Shown one piece after another: positions 1-7,100 of a stretch of DNA of 21,278 nucleotides. The stretch is from a virus, in the IMG/VR virus record IMGVR_UViG_3300025013_000116, positions 1-21,278 of that record. One strand, 5' to 3'. A program made the translations under genes and the position numbers. Each line of letters starts with the position of its first letter. Position 1 is the first letter of the stretch. The notes under the pieces were generated by a model. The model made no database searches. It was given only the letters and a program-made list of their open reading frames with translations, and was not told the origin of the DNA.

Positions 1-399
1 TTATTCCTTTCTTTTTTGCCCGTCTTCAGCCGGTCTGTTCTTTTCGAGGTAATTGATCAGTTTCGACTGAGTTTCCACCTGTTGCCGTAAACTATCTATT
101 AAATCATCCTTCATTTTGCATTTGTCGCAAGGCTGGACACCAGGATTAAATTTATTACCGGATTTGACATCATAATCACTATTAACCTTCAATACTTCCC
201 CGTTTCCTGAAATAAGCCAGTTCATGTTGATATCATCAAATGACAATGCGATTTTATTGAAAAGTTCGTAGCTGGGAGCGTTACGACCCTTCACTATGTT
301 GTGAATAATCGTTGAATTTACACCAATAGCCACTGAAAATGAATTTGGGTTCAATTTCAATGTACTGATTACAAGTGCAATTCTTTCGTGTATTGTCAT
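1..399 (-). CDS. Phage repressor, helix-turn-helix (CI/c type)
   Basis: Predicted DNA-binding repressor that keeps the phage dormant. An HTH domain occupies about residues 1-65 (SVAIGVNSTIIHNIVKGRNAPSY gives the turn and recognition helix, followed by the NWLISGNGE ending common in Bacteroidota phage repressors). The tail has a CxxC pair (CDKC) and a coiled coil (residues 95-125) that could mediate dimerisation; there is no visible S24 peptidase domain, so RecA-driven self-cleavage is unlikely. I start at the ATG at 399 (MTIHERI) rather than 441, because the upstream extension would run through the operator. The stop is the first three bases of the window. It diverges from the early operon, as Mu c diverges from ner. 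The fold is clear; the target operator is inferred from position. Confidence 0.85.
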   Translation of the reverse strand: MTIHERIALVISTLKLNPNSFSVAIGVNSTIIHNIVKGRNAPSYELFNKIALSFDDINMNWLISGNGEVLKVNSDYDVKSGNKFNPGVQPCDKCKMKDDLIDSLRQQVETQSKLINYLEKNRPAEDGQKRKE

Positions 400-431
400 T
401 TGATAAAAATAATTTGTCAATAGATGAAAAA

Positions 432-475
432 ATATTATCATTTGTTTGAAATATCGTCAAATGATAATATATTTG
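432..475 (+). promoter_or_regulatory. Early promoter with overlapping repressor operator
   Basis: A perfect inverted repeat (atattatcatttg at 432-444, caaatgataatat at 458-470, 13-nt spacer) overlaps a Bacteroidota-type promoter: TTTG at 445-448, 19-bp spacer, TATATTTG at 468-475. Transcription should start near 482, about 30 nt before the ATG at 512. A further half site (gtcatttga, 395-403) covers the repressor start codon, so autoregulation is possible. A minus-strand promoter for the repressor is less clear: TATTTTTT at 434-427 is the best -7 candidate, but its spacing to a CAAA at 458 is too long. Operator occupancy is inferred; the symmetry and promoter boxes are directly visible. Confidence 0.85.
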
Positions 476-511
476 TATTCGTTAATGAATACAAAATTAC
501 GACAAAACAAA

Positions 512-742
512 ATGAAAAAACAAATAAAAGACGAAGAGACTGAAAAAATAAAAAAACAACTGCCCCGCGCAGGCGCTTACGAGGTTATATCCGGAATGGT
601 AAACGGAGCCTACAAACCCAATACCATCAAGGCAATGATTAACCAACAGCGTACCATGAATCCAGGAGTATTACAGGCCGCAAAAGAATTAATCGAAATC
701 ATAAACCAAGGTAAAACCCAACTAAATGAGAACAATGAATAA
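512..742 (+). CDS. Ner/Cro-like small DNA-binding protein
   Basis: First early gene, opposite the repressor. The 76-residue product is basic at its N-terminus (MKKQIKDEETEKIKKQ), followed by a compact helical region (LPRAGAYEVISGMVNGAYKP, then TMNPGVLQAAKELIEIINQG). This resembles short Cro-like regulators of Bacteroidota phages, in which a degenerate HTH precedes a conserved 'aA.eLIe' helix. I use the ATG at 512; upstream in-frame ATGs at 446 and 485 lie inside or too close to the promoter. By position it would match Mu Ner, which shuts down early and repressor transcription. The fold is inferred from pattern, not proven. Confidence 0.65.
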   Translation: MKKQIKDEETEKIKKQLPRAGAYEVISGMVNGAYKPNTIKAMINQQRTMNPGVLQAAKELIEIINQGKTQLNENNE

Positions 743-899
743 CCTGTTTTTGGGCATATTCCTGCTGATAGCGGTGATAGCCCTATTTAGCGCACTATTC
801 GCAGGCGCCACCTGGCACTATGCCACAGCAATTATGGGCCTGGTATTATCCTGGCTATTTTACTCAGACAATAAATCACTTAAAACCAAAAGATCATGA
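735..899 (+). CDS. Small two-helix membrane protein
   Basis: A 54-codon frame opens at the ATG at 735, overlapping the end of the previous gene by 8 nt, and ends with TGA at 897-899. The product (MNNLFLGIFLLIAVIALFSA, then two more hydrophobic stretches around a GATWHYAT turn) should form two transmembrane helices with a short basic tail (KTKRS). The overlapping start suggests translational coupling to the Ner-like gene. An alternative ATG at 726 adds three residues. I know no family for it; tiny membrane proteins near phage immunity regions sometimes act in superinfection exclusion, which is only a guess here. Confidence 0.55.
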   Translation: MNNLFLGIFLLIAVIALFSALFAGATWHYATAIMGLVLSWLFYSDNKSLKTKRS

Positions 900-1241
900 C
901 AAAAGTTTGTAATGGCTTAAACATTCCCGAAAATCGTCATCGTGTGTTAAGAGTTCGAATACCGATACCACGATTCCTGCAAAACAGTGGTAATTCTGGA
1001 CGCTCTTCACTTTTCTCGAAATTTTGTATTGAATTACGCTTATATAAATCTTTTGAAGCTCATCCTCATACGACTTGTAATAATCGTAGTCGCATTTCTG
1101 TAAATCAAGCCCAAACATTTCGCAAAGAGGAATCAGAATCTGATCTACACCAGATTTTAGCTCGCTCCGACGCGATGGGGACATATCCGGGAGGAGTTCT
1201 ATTTGGAGATGAATATTAAACGAGATTGATTTTTCACTCAT
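894..1241 (-). CDS. Hypothetical protein, minus strand within early region
   Basis: A 115-residue minus-strand frame between the Ner-like block and the transposase. Composition is natural for a folded acidic protein (FNIHLQIELLPDMSPSRR; a Tyr/Asp-rich CDYDYYKSYEDELQ stretch; C-terminal SVFELLTHDDDFRECL). It is far more protein-like than the plus-strand frame covering the same bases (896-1219). The ATG at 1241 is preferred; an in-frame ATG at 1286 would add 15 residues. Its stop abuts the stop of the small membrane gene (agatcatgac), so the two converge. Being antisense inside an early operon, it may be an independently expressed lysogenic gene. Function unknown; no family recognised. Confidence 0.55.
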   Translation of the reverse strand: MSEKSISFNIHLQIELLPDMSPSRRSELKSGVDQILIPLCEMFGLDLQKCDYDYYKSYEDELQKIYISVIQYKISRKVKSVQNYHCFAGIVVSVFELLTHDDDFRECLSHYKLLS

Positions 1242-1290
1242 AGCATAGATTTTTGAATTAGACCACTTAAAGATATGCTTTTTCATGAAA

Positions 1291-1326
1291 CCGGGATAGG
1301 CCGCAAATTCTCACTGCGGCCCCCGG
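1291..1326. other. GC-rich hairpin upstream of minus-strand gene
   Basis: Arms ggccgca (1299-1305) and tgcggcc (1315-1321), extended by ccggg (1291-1295) and cccgg (1322-1326) across a 3-nt bulge. There is no T-run on either side, so it is not a standard intrinsic terminator. It may insulate the transposase gene from the antisense gene, or be a remnant of an interspersed repeat. Confidence 0.5.
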
Positions 1327-1338
1327 TACGAAAAAACA

Positions 1339-1386
1339 AATACTTCGATAAACTCAGTAACCAATACTTCGATAAACTCAGTAACC
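1339..1386. repeat. Tandem 24-bp repeat abutting transposase ATG
   Basis: Two identical 24-bp units (1339-1362 and 1363-1386) containing cttcgataaactcagtaacc. The second ends immediately before the transposase ATG. A related unit lies at 12455-12474 and an inverted variant at 13230-13251. The core ttcga-(t/c)a(a/g)(a/g)ctcag resembles short repeats I know from Bacteroidota chromosomes. Here it occupies the position where a ribosome-binding region would be. Confidence 0.85.
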
Positions 1387-3435
1387 ATGACCCCATACGA
1401 ATATCACAACGATCAATTAGGAGTACAGGCACGTGTGCTTATAGAAGGCAGAGACGCGGATGATAATAGCTTGAGATTAATTGGCACACGTGGGTTACAA
1501 CACCGGATTGAAAACAACTACATTAAACGGCTGCGTGCTCAGGGGCCAAACACTCCTACCCTCGTAAAATGGGACACTCTACCCCGTGACTGGCAGAAAC
1601 TATTGGTTGAAACTTTTGGGGAGCCACAACGCCAGGTGAGGCAATCGCTTTTTGAAAAACATTACTCACGCGACTCACGCGCTATTGAATTTTACACAAA
1701 TTACCAATTGACCGACGGCAAATTACTGCCGGATGATGTGATTGACGAATATACCCTGAACGCTTCGGTTCTGAACACGGTTGAGCGCATTTATACCAAA
1801 CGCTACGAATTACGCAAAAGCCTTCGCGGTGGTGTGGCTGACGTTTGGACTACAGTTACTAACGAATGCAACCGTTTCCGCGATATACAATCGCATACAC
1901 TACCAGCCAACGCAGCCGCTTTGCGCCGCAAACTGAAAGACTATAAAAAAGAAGGTTACTCCGCGCTGATTCATGGAAATTTCTGTAATAAATCGGCTTT
2001 AAAAGTGGATGAAACCGTGATGAATTTACTCAACAGCATGTTCGCGCATCAATCGTACAAGCCAACTGCTACCGAAATTGCCCGTCAGTATGAGGGTTTT
2101 TTAAGCGGATATGTTGATGTAATTGACAATAAATGGGGCGAAATATTCGATTCAAAGGAATTTCCAAAGCTTTCGCAGGCAACAATCACCAATTACCTGG
2201 CAAAATGGACCAACAAAGCAGGAACACACACCCTACGCAGTGGTGACCGTCAATTATGGATGCAGAAATTTAAGCCTTATCATAGCATGAAGATGCCGGA
2301 ATTTGCCGGAAGTATAATATCAGTTGATGACCGTCAACCTCCTTTTTGGTACGAAAAAGGCAAACGTGTTTGGATGTACGGAGCTGTTGACCTTGGAAGC
2401 GCAGCCATAACCTGCTGGGTGTTCGGAAAAACAAAAGAGAGCCTGATCCTTGAATTTTACCGTCAGATGGTCAGGAATTATACCGAGTGGGGACTAAGCC
2501 TGCCTTATGAACTCGAAGGTGAAATGAGCGGTAACAGTGTTTTCCTGAATACTTTTCTTCAGGAGGGATCGATGTTTCAGAAAACGCACATTGCCGCCAA
2601 TGCTGCCCGCGAGAAAAGGGTTGAACCCTATTGGAAACCGCTCAGGTATAAAAAAGAGAAGAAACGCTATGGATGGATTGCCCGTCCAAACGCATTATCA
2701 GAACCAAATCAGGCGGGTCCAGGTAAGCACGTGATTTTATCTTACGACCGCATTGTTGAAGAGTGCCTGATCGATATTGAAGAATGGAACAACGATGAAC
2801 ACCCGGTAATTAAAGGTAAAACGTGCTGGGAGGTATTACTTGAAATGCAACATCCGAATATAACTCCAACCAACTGGCGGGCTTTCCTTCCGTCGTTGGG
2901 ATTCAAAACACAAACCTCGTGCAATACCGGAATTATTAAGCTGAACAATACGGAATGCCTGTTAGGCGAAAACGGACAGATTGCCTTTAGCGACCGGCTG
3001 ATTAGCCTCATGGCTCAGGTTGAAGGGAAAGACCTGGACATTTACTGGCTCGACGGAAATGACGGTAAAGTATTAAAAGCATTGGTTTACCTGCGTGGAA
3101 CCGACCGCTGTATTTGCGAAGCCGTTTCGAAACCGGTTTATCACCGTGCCAGACTCGAACAAACCGAAACCGATTTGGAAGCCCGCGAACTGATGAGCAA
3201 ATACGTGGCTTCGGTTAACGGATTCATCAACACGAAACGCAAATCGATTGAACCGGTGACTGTGATCGACAACATTCCAACAACGCTAAACAACAAATTC
3301 AAAATATCCGGGTTGCGCCGCACCGTTACCGAGCGTATCGTTCCGGTTGAAGTGCTCGACAACCCGGATTTGAATGATGATGATTTAAACTTCATTTCAA
3401 CACCATTTAATAAAGGTTTATACGACACATTTTAA
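1387..3435 (+). CDS. Mu-type DDE transposase (MuA-like)
   Basis: Catalyses strand cleavage and transfer for integration and replicative transposition. At 682 residues it is close to MuA (663). Residues 1-150 hold an N-terminal DNA-binding region, and about 305-460 the RNase H-like core. Asp314 or Asp315 in SIISVDDRQP is the first catalytic acidic residue. The third is Glu413 in the NAAREKRVEPYW helix. In the second position I see only glutamates (E375, E377, E379 in LPYELEGEMSGN) instead of the usual Asp. The YGWIARPNALSEPNQAGPG segment after the core is typical of Bacteroidota Mu-like transposases. A beta-barrel region and charged C-terminal tail (NDDDLNF) follow, where MuA contacts MuB. Start at 1387, directly behind a tandem repeat. 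Confidence 0.95.
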   Translation: MTPYEYHNDQLGVQARVLIEGRDADDNSLRLIGTRGLQHRIENNYIKRLRAQGPNTPTLVKWDTLPRDWQKLLVETFGEPQRQVRQSLFEKHYSRDSRAIEFYTNYQLTDGKLLPDDVIDEYTLNASVLNTVERIYTKRYELRKSLRGGVADVWTTVTNECNRFRDIQSHTLPANAAALRRKLKDYKKEGYSALIHGNFCNKSALKVDETVMNLLNSMFAHQSYKPTATEIARQYEGFLSGYVDVIDNKWGEIFDSKEFPKLSQATITNYLAKWTNKAGTHTLRSGDRQLWMQKFKPYHSMKMPEFAGSIISVDDRQPPFWYEKGKRVWMYGAVDLGSAAITCWVFGKTKESLILEFYRQMVRNYTEWGLSLPYELEGEMSGNSVFLNTFLQEGSMFQKTHIAANAAREKRVEPYWKPLRYKKEKKRYGWIARPNALSEPNQAGPGKHVILSYDRIVEECLIDIEEWNNDEHPVIKGKTCWEVLLEMQHPNITPTNWRAFLPSLGFKTQTSCNTGIIKLNNTECLLGENGQIAFSDRLISLMAQVEGKDLDIYWLDGNDGKVLKALVYLRGTDRCICEAVSKPVYHRARLEQTETDLEARELMSKYVASVNGFINTKRKSIEPVTVIDNIPTTLNNKFKISGLRRTVTERIVPVEVLDNPDLNDDDLNFISTPFNKGLYDTF

Positions 3436-3445
3436 TTAACCGTAC

Positions 3446-3465
3446 AGACGCGATTAATCGCGTCT
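3446..3465. repeat. Interspersed palindrome (gcgattaatcgc type)
   Basis: Perfect 20-bp palindrome agacgcgatt/aatcgcgtct followed by ctaac, in the 44-bp gap between transposase and MuB-like genes. It shares the aGAC...GTCTct ends with the palindromes at 9429-9456, 15143-15166 and 20913-20940, so it is probably one family with a variable centre. No T-run follows, so termination is unlikely. Confidence 0.8.
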
Positions 3466-3479
3466 CTAACAAACAAACT

Positions 3480-4388
3480 ATGGCTATTACACTTACCACG
3501 GAATTTAAACTGAAGATTGTTGAAGAGATGCACGAGCGGCGGAAGCTGTATGACGGCAGTAATGGTGCATTTGCCAAATCGCTTGGAATTTCGGCTGCCG
3601 TATTTTCGCGCCTGAACAATGGCGAACACATGGGATTGCTGAAAACAACGCAGTGGATCATGATGGCCCAATTCCTGGGCATCACCATCGAAGACCGCAA
3701 ATGGAACGTAGCCCGTACCGACGTGTTTGTGATGATCGAAACCGGTGTTCAGTTCTGCAAGGCTCACGCCAAAGCTATGATTTGTGTGGATGACTGCGGA
3801 ATCGGCAAAACCTTCACGGCCAAATACCTGAGCCGCACGATGAAAAACACTTTCTATGTGGATGCCAGTCAGGCTAAAACCCGCCAGGCATTTATCAGGC
3901 TTCTGGCTAAAACCGTAGGAGGCGAAAGCAAAGGACAATACTTCGCTGTAAAGGAAACCCTTAAATTTTACCTGAAGAGCATCAATCAGCCGGTTGTAAT
4001 CATAGACGAAGCCGGTGACCTGGAATACGAAGCTTTTCTGGAATTGAAAGAACTTTGGAATGCCACCGAAAATTACTGCGGATGGTATATGATGGGCGCC
4101 GACGGATTGCGCGCTAAAATAGAGCGCGGGATAGCCAATAAAAAGGTTGGTTTTGCCGAGATATTCTCGCGTTACTCCGAAAAATTCTCAACCATCGTTC
4201 CCCGCGAGCGTCAGGACCGGAATGCTTTTTATAAGAAACTGATTACCGACGTTTTGAGCGCCAATAATTGCGATCCCGACCAGATTAATGCCATTGCCAA
4301 ACGATGTCTGGCAAACGACTCGGGAGGCCACATTGGCGGACTACGCAGGGCTGAAAGTTTACTGATTTTAATCAGGGAGGCTGAATAA
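3480..4388 (+). CDS. MuB-like transposition ATPase
   Basis: AAA+ ATPase that would bind target DNA, stimulate the transposase and govern target choice and immunity. At 302 residues it matches MuB (312). An N-terminal HTH (about residues 5-70, NGAFAKSLGISAAVFSRLNN) resembles that of MuB. Walker A is DDCGIGKT (104-111), Walker B VVIIDEAGD (172-180), with a sensor-like GWYMMGADGL after it. The C-terminal helical segment (residues 240-302, ending GGHIGGLRRAESLLILI) fits the MuB DNA-binding domain. It directly follows the transposase, as in Mu. Strongly supported by fold and position. Confidence 0.93.
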   Translation: MAITLTTEFKLKIVEEMHERRKLYDGSNGAFAKSLGISAAVFSRLNNGEHMGLLKTTQWIMMAQFLGITIEDRKWNVARTDVFVMIETGVQFCKAHAKAMICVDDCGIGKTFTAKYLSRTMKNTFYVDASQAKTRQAFIRLLAKTVGGESKGQYFAVKETLKFYLKSINQPVVIIDEAGDLEYEAFLELKELWNATENYCGWYMMGADGLRAKIERGIANKKVGFAEIFSRYSEKFSTIVPRERQDRNAFYKKLITDVLSANNCDPDQINAIAKRCLANDSGGHIGGLRRAESLLILIREAE

Positions 4389-4389
4389 G

Positions 4390-4421
4390 AATGATGAATT
4401 GTGAATGATGAATGATGAATG
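4390..4421. repeat. Short tandem aatgatg/gaatgat repeat
   Basis: About four near-identical 7-10-bp units (aatgatgaat, gtgaatgatg, aatgatgaat) between the MuB-like gene and the next. They create several spurious ATGs, including the one at 4419 in frame with the downstream gene. It looks like a known kind of host intergenic simple repeat rather than a regulatory array. Confidence 0.7.
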
Positions 4422-4442
4422 AAAACCAATCAACCAAATAAA

Positions 4443-4646
4443 ATGAAACGAATCATACATGTGGCTAAACAGCTTATCGCAGATATTGAAAATGAAGTTG
4501 AAACGCGCAAAAAGATTTATAACAGTCACGGCGACCGCTGGCAGGACTCACAAAAAGGCCGGGAATACCTCGAAGAAACCGAGCGGCTCAGTGAAATGCT
4601 CAACCAACTGAACGATTCTATTTGCGAACTGACTGAAAACCTCTAG
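4443..4646 (+). CDS. Small coiled-coil protein of the early operon
   Basis: The 67-residue product is almost wholly helical and charged (AKQLIADIENEVETRKKIYN, then GDRWQDSQKGREYLEETERL). Leu/Ile heptads suggest a coiled coil. The RxxxY...WQ.S.KG.eY pattern occurs in small Bacteroidota phage proteins of unknown role. I prefer the ATG at 4443, preceded by an AT-rich leader, over 4419, which falls in the simple repeat. It ends 3 nt before the next ATG, so the two are probably translated together. Function not recognised. Confidence 0.75.
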   Translation: MKRIIHVAKQLIADIENEVETRKKIYNSHGDRWQDSQKGREYLEETERLSEMLNQLNDSICELTENL

Positions 4647-4649
4647 CGC

Positions 4650-5267
4650 ATGACGCGATCTATTACTGCCCGTAACCTTTTTGAAAAACGCACAGGAAAG
4701 ACGGTCCGCTTCGATAGCGAACTATTCACCAAAGCGATTGGAGAGGCTGAAATGAAAGGATGCTGGCTGATTTACGGACCCGAAAAAAACGGAAAGACCT
4801 GGTTTACGCTGCAACTGGTAAAAGCACTGGCAACATTCGAAAAGGTTGCCTACATCAGCGCGGAGGAAGGCACAGACCTAAGTTTTGTAAGGGCTTGCGA
4901 AAGGGCGGGAATAACGGCAGCCGATAAGATCCTGTTTGACGAGTATCTGTCGGTCGGGGAAATTAAAGAAAAGTTCTCGAAGGCGAAAACGCCCAACATA
5001 CTGGTGATTGACAACCTTACGATTTACCGCGACGAGTTTAAGTCGGTTGGTATCCGTGAACTGATCACCGCGTTCCCCGAAAAGCTGATCATTTTCGTAG
5101 CGCACGAAGACCGAAAAGAACCTTACCCCGCCTGTGCCAAAATGGCCTCGAAAATGGCGAAGGTAATCATCAACGTGAAAGGCTTACGGGCGTTTGTGTT
5201 AAGCAGGTTTTCGGAAGGCGGATCACTGGAGATTAACGACGAAATGAGCGAAATGTACTGGGGATAG
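4650..5267 (+). CDS. RecA/RadA-fold phage ATPase
   Basis: P-loop NTPase of the RecA/DnaB fold, 205 residues. Walker A is GPEKNGKT (43-50), Walker B NILVIDNL (116-123), with YISAEEG (68-74) in the place of the catalytic glutamate strand of RecA-like ATPases. Phages carry such short ATPases as recombination mediators, helicase-like or single-strand binding accessory factors; Mu itself has none, so it is an addition of the Bacteroidota lineage. The C-terminal strand-rich part (KMAKVIINVKGLRAFVLSRF) completes the RecA core and no further domain follows. Its stop lies directly against a repeat. Exact partner unknown. Confidence 0.8.
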   Translation: MTRSITARNLFEKRTGKTVRFDSELFTKAIGEAEMKGCWLIYGPEKNGKTWFTLQLVKALATFEKVAYISAEEGTDLSFVRACERAGITAADKILFDEYLSVGEIKEKFSKAKTPNILVIDNLTIYRDEFKSVGIRELITAFPEKLIIFVAHEDRKEPYPACAKMASKMAKVIINVKGLRAFVLSRFSEGGSLEINDEMSEMYWG

Positions 5268-5403
5268 AAGCCCCCTCTAAATCTCCCCCGGAGTGGGAGA
5301 CTTAAAAAATGCTTCGAAAGTGATAAACGTAAATTGAAATAATAACCTTAAAACCCGGAACTCCCTCCGGTTCCCCTCCCTCGGAGGGGTTAGGGGAGGC
5401 TTC
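5268..5403. repeat. Paired G+C-rich interspersed repeats (family A)
   Basis: Two oppositely oriented family A units (5268-5303 with aagccccctctaaatctc; 5370-5403 ending ggggttaggggaggcttc) enclose about 65 bp of unique AT-richer DNA. They fill nearly the whole gap between the ATPase and GemA-like genes. The outer ends are complementary, as in a bipartite REP/BIME-like element or a MITE. The right unit ends 3 bp before the next ATG and may act as its ribosome-binding region. Confidence 0.85.
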
Positions 5404-5406
5404 AAT

Positions 5407-5853
5407 ATGAAAACAACAACAGACCTACAACACGCTCTCCTGGTTAAGCGGTACCATACGCTGGCCACCAAGTTAGGGCTTGGCAAAGAGGATAAGGCCG
5501 CAATTATGGAGTCGTACGGCGTTGGGAGTTCGCTCGACCTTTCGGTTCAGGAGTTGACTGAGCTGTGCGCCGCGCTCGAAAGGGATAACACACCGAAAGC
5601 CCCGGTACTCGACAAGCTTCGCAAACAGGTTATGGCCAGTATCGGCGGTTGGCTGAAAACAATCAGCCAGGATTCGGATGCCCAGCGCATCAAGGCTATT
5701 GCCTGCCGTGCTACCGGCCACCGAAGGTTTAACGATATCCCTGCCGAACGGCTAAGAAACATTTACCACACATTTTTGAACAAGCAAAAGGATTTTAAGG
5801 CTGTAAAACAGATCACGGCTGAAGAGCTTGAAATATTATCATACCTGAACTAG
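5407..5853 (+). CDS. GemA-like (Mu Gp16) early protein
   Basis: 148 residues, all-helical, resembling the GemA/Mu Gp16 family (DUF1018), early proteins reported to alter host gene expression and DNA topology. Matching features are an N-terminal LVKRYHTLATKLGLGKEDKA helix, the S.LDLSVQELTELC motif, GGWLKTISQDSDAQRIKAIACRATG, and the conserved end IPAERLRNIYHTFLNKQKDFK. Position between the transposition ATPases and Gam agrees with Mu, where gemA lies in the early accessory block. It overlaps nothing and the next ATG is 2 nt after its stop. Family call fairly secure; molecular role in this host is not known. Confidence 0.75.
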   Translation: MKTTTDLQHALLVKRYHTLATKLGLGKEDKAAIMESYGVGSSLDLSVQELTELCAALERDNTPKAPVLDKLRKQVMASIGGWLKTISQDSDAQRIKAIACRATGHRRFNDIPAERLRNIYHTFLNKQKDFKAVKQITAEELEILSYLN

Positions 5854-5854
5854 C

Positions 5855-6064
5855 ATGGCATCGAACAGGCGATATTTTTTGGAACGCGTGATCATGATTC
5901 AAACGATAGTGAAAGAAGAAAAGCGCCACGGAAAGACCCAAACGTGGATTTTTGACAACATTATCAGGTTACAGCATCCAATGTCGCGCTCAACTTTTAA
6001 CAATTACATGTGCATCAATGCCAAACGCGAACTGGCAAAACTGGGGCCCAACGGCCTCCCCTAA
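5855..6064 (+). CDS. Small basic early protein
   Basis: A 69-residue basic protein (MASNRRYFLERVIMIQTIVK, then GKTQTWIFDNIIRLQHPMSR, STFNNYMCINAKRELAKLG). A small protein at this place, after GemA, with a 'y..Y.is..Tf.nym..na..eL..L' ending recurs in Bacteroidota Mu-like phages as far as I recall. The second half may be an HTH (PMSRSTFNNYMCI). Its last residues (NGLP) and the TAA stop are supplied by a family A repeat (cctcccctaaatcccc), so the native C-terminus may have been altered. Function unknown. Confidence 0.7.
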   Translation: MASNRRYFLERVIMIQTIVKEEKRHGKTQTWIFDNIIRLQHPMSRSTFNNYMCINAKRELAKLGPNGLP

Positions 6065-6170
6065 ATCCCCTCCAAAAGAGGGGACTTAAAACCGAAGAAA
6101 CAAATAGTATCCAAATTAATAACCCGGTCGCCTAAAGCCTCACCCTTCGGGGGAGGTTGGAGGGGGCTTC
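6053..6170. repeat. Second paired family A repeat element
   Basis: Left unit 6053-6087 (cctcccctaaatcccctcc) and right unit 6135-6170 (ending ggttggagggggcttc) flank about 47 bp of unique sequence. The arrangement is the same as at 5268-5403. It fills the gap before the Gam gene and overlaps the end of the upstream reading frame. Confidence 0.85.
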
Positions 6171-6186
6171 TTAAAAATTCAAAATC

Positions 6187-6705
6187 ATGGTCAAAACAAG
6201 AGAAAAAAAAGTAGTTCACAGCGGCATTAGTTCCGAAGAAATGGAAGCCGCGTTCACCGAATTCGCAACCTGCGACGCTAAGCTCCAGAAAATTAACGCC
6301 ACCATGGATGTTGAGATCACCCGCATCCGTGAGAAGTATGCCGACCAGATCACCGCTCTTGGTGAGCGGAAAGACAAAGCTTTCGATATGCTACAGGCGT
6401 GGGCTGTCGAAAATAAGGAAGATCTGTTTTGGCGCAAGAAATCGCTCAACACGATTCATGGAACCATTGGATTTCGCACTGGAGTTCCAAAGTTGAAACT
6501 CCTGAAAGGCTTCACCTGGGGAGCAGTAACCAACATGCTGAAGGAATTCCTTCCAACCTACGTGCGCGTATCTGAAGAACCTGCAAAAGATAAATTATTG
6601 GCCGACCGCAATAATGAAGAGGTAGCACAGTACCTGCCGAAAGTGGGTATTGCAGTTATCCAGGAAGAAACATTTTTCGTCGAACCTAAAAAGGAAGGCG
6701 AATAA
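6187..6705 (+). CDS. gam: Gam-like host-nuclease inhibitor
   Basis: Mu Gam homologues bind the ends of double-stranded DNA, are related to eukaryotic Ku, and shield phage DNA from RecBCD-type exonucleases. The 172-residue product (Mu Gam is 174) has the family layout. A long N-terminal helix pair (residues 18-75, EMEAAFTEFATCDAKLQKIN, then ITRIREKYADQI) is followed by the strand motif SLNTIHGTIGFRTGVPKLKL. The C-terminal half (YLPKVGIAVIQEETFFVEPK) is the conserved DNA-binding strand region ending in an acidic tail. The ATG follows a family A repeat by 16 bp. The gene ends 2 nt before the next start. Confidence 0.92.
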   Translation: MVKTREKKVVHSGISSEEMEAAFTEFATCDAKLQKINATMDVEITRIREKYADQITALGERKDKAFDMLQAWAVENKEDLFWRKKSLNTIHGTIGFRTGVPKLKLLKGFTWGAVTNMLKEFLPTYVRVSEEPAKDKLLADRNNEEVAQYLPKVGIAVIQEETFFVEPKKEGE

Positions 6706-6707
6706 TA

Positions 6708-7100
6708 ATGAGCCGAAAGCCAAAGTACACCTACGAGCGGAGCGGATGCCAATGGATAATTCGTGAATGGAAATACACCGAACATGGAGGGGGAGGCACA
6801 AAGATCGACGTAAAATATTCATTGGAGGAAGCGAGGAACGAGGTGTACAGGCTTAACGGTTGGAAGGAAGCCCCCTCCAAACCTCCCCCGGGAGGGATGG
6901 AGAATAACTTTCCCAAAGTTTTTATACGACTTGTAAAACTTTGGGAAAGTTATCAAAAGCGGGATATTGGCAAACTAGGAATGGCACTGCCCCGCAAGCA
7001 GGTTCAAATTGGCATGACTGAGAATGACACTTTGAACGGTCGGTGTACCCAGACGCTAAACGGGGGCTATTGGTCTCTGAAGAAAAGGGAACACGGTTAG
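6708..7100 (+). CDS. Small conserved phage protein with repeat-derived extension
   Basis: Residues 1-53 look like a complete small domain found in Bacteroidota phages (YERSGCQWIIREWKYTEHGG, ending LEEARNEVYRLNGWK). From residue 54 on the frame is translated interspersed repeat: EAPSKPPPGG comes from a family A unit (6867-6900) and ENNFPKVFIRLVKLWESYQ from a family C palindrome (6904-6953). It then runs on through apparently non-coding DNA to 7100. The likely history is loss of the original stop on repeat insertion, leaving a protein more than twice its native length, or simply a frame longer than what is functional. Function of the domain unknown. Confidence 0.7.
   Translation: MSRKPKYTYERSGCQWIIREWKYTEHGGGGTKIDVKYSLEEARNEVYRLNGWKEAPSKPPPGGMENNFPKVFIRLVKLWESYQKRDIGKLGMALPRKQVQIGMTENDTLNGRCTQTLNGGYWSLKKREHG
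6867..6900. repeat. Family A repeat inside a reading frame
   Basis: gaagccccctccaaacctcc followed by a cggga turn and ggagggatgg. Single unit inserted in frame after codon 53 of the overlapping gene and abutting a family C palindrome. Confidence 0.8.
6904..6953. repeat. Family C palindrome, copy 1
   Basis: Perfect 19-bp arms (ataactttcccaaagtttt at 6904-6922 and its complement at 6935-6953) with a 12-nt loop containing tacga. The same element occurs at 9578-9623 and 13012-13057, all with 12-nt loops and central tacga. Confidence 0.9.

Noticed and set aside
1-3. Left phage end (attL) at the window border
   Set aside because: The window starts exactly at the repressor stop codon; no terminal repeats or host junction are visible.
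896-1219. Plus-strand frame of 107 codons starting at ATGA
   Set aside because: Composition is unlike a folded protein (Arg/Ser/Pro-rich, His-rich), while the minus strand over the same bases reads naturally.
6950-7100. Possible tRNA (gcaggttcaaat resembles a T-arm)
   Set aside because: No matching T-stem, acceptor stem or anticodon arm could be drawn.
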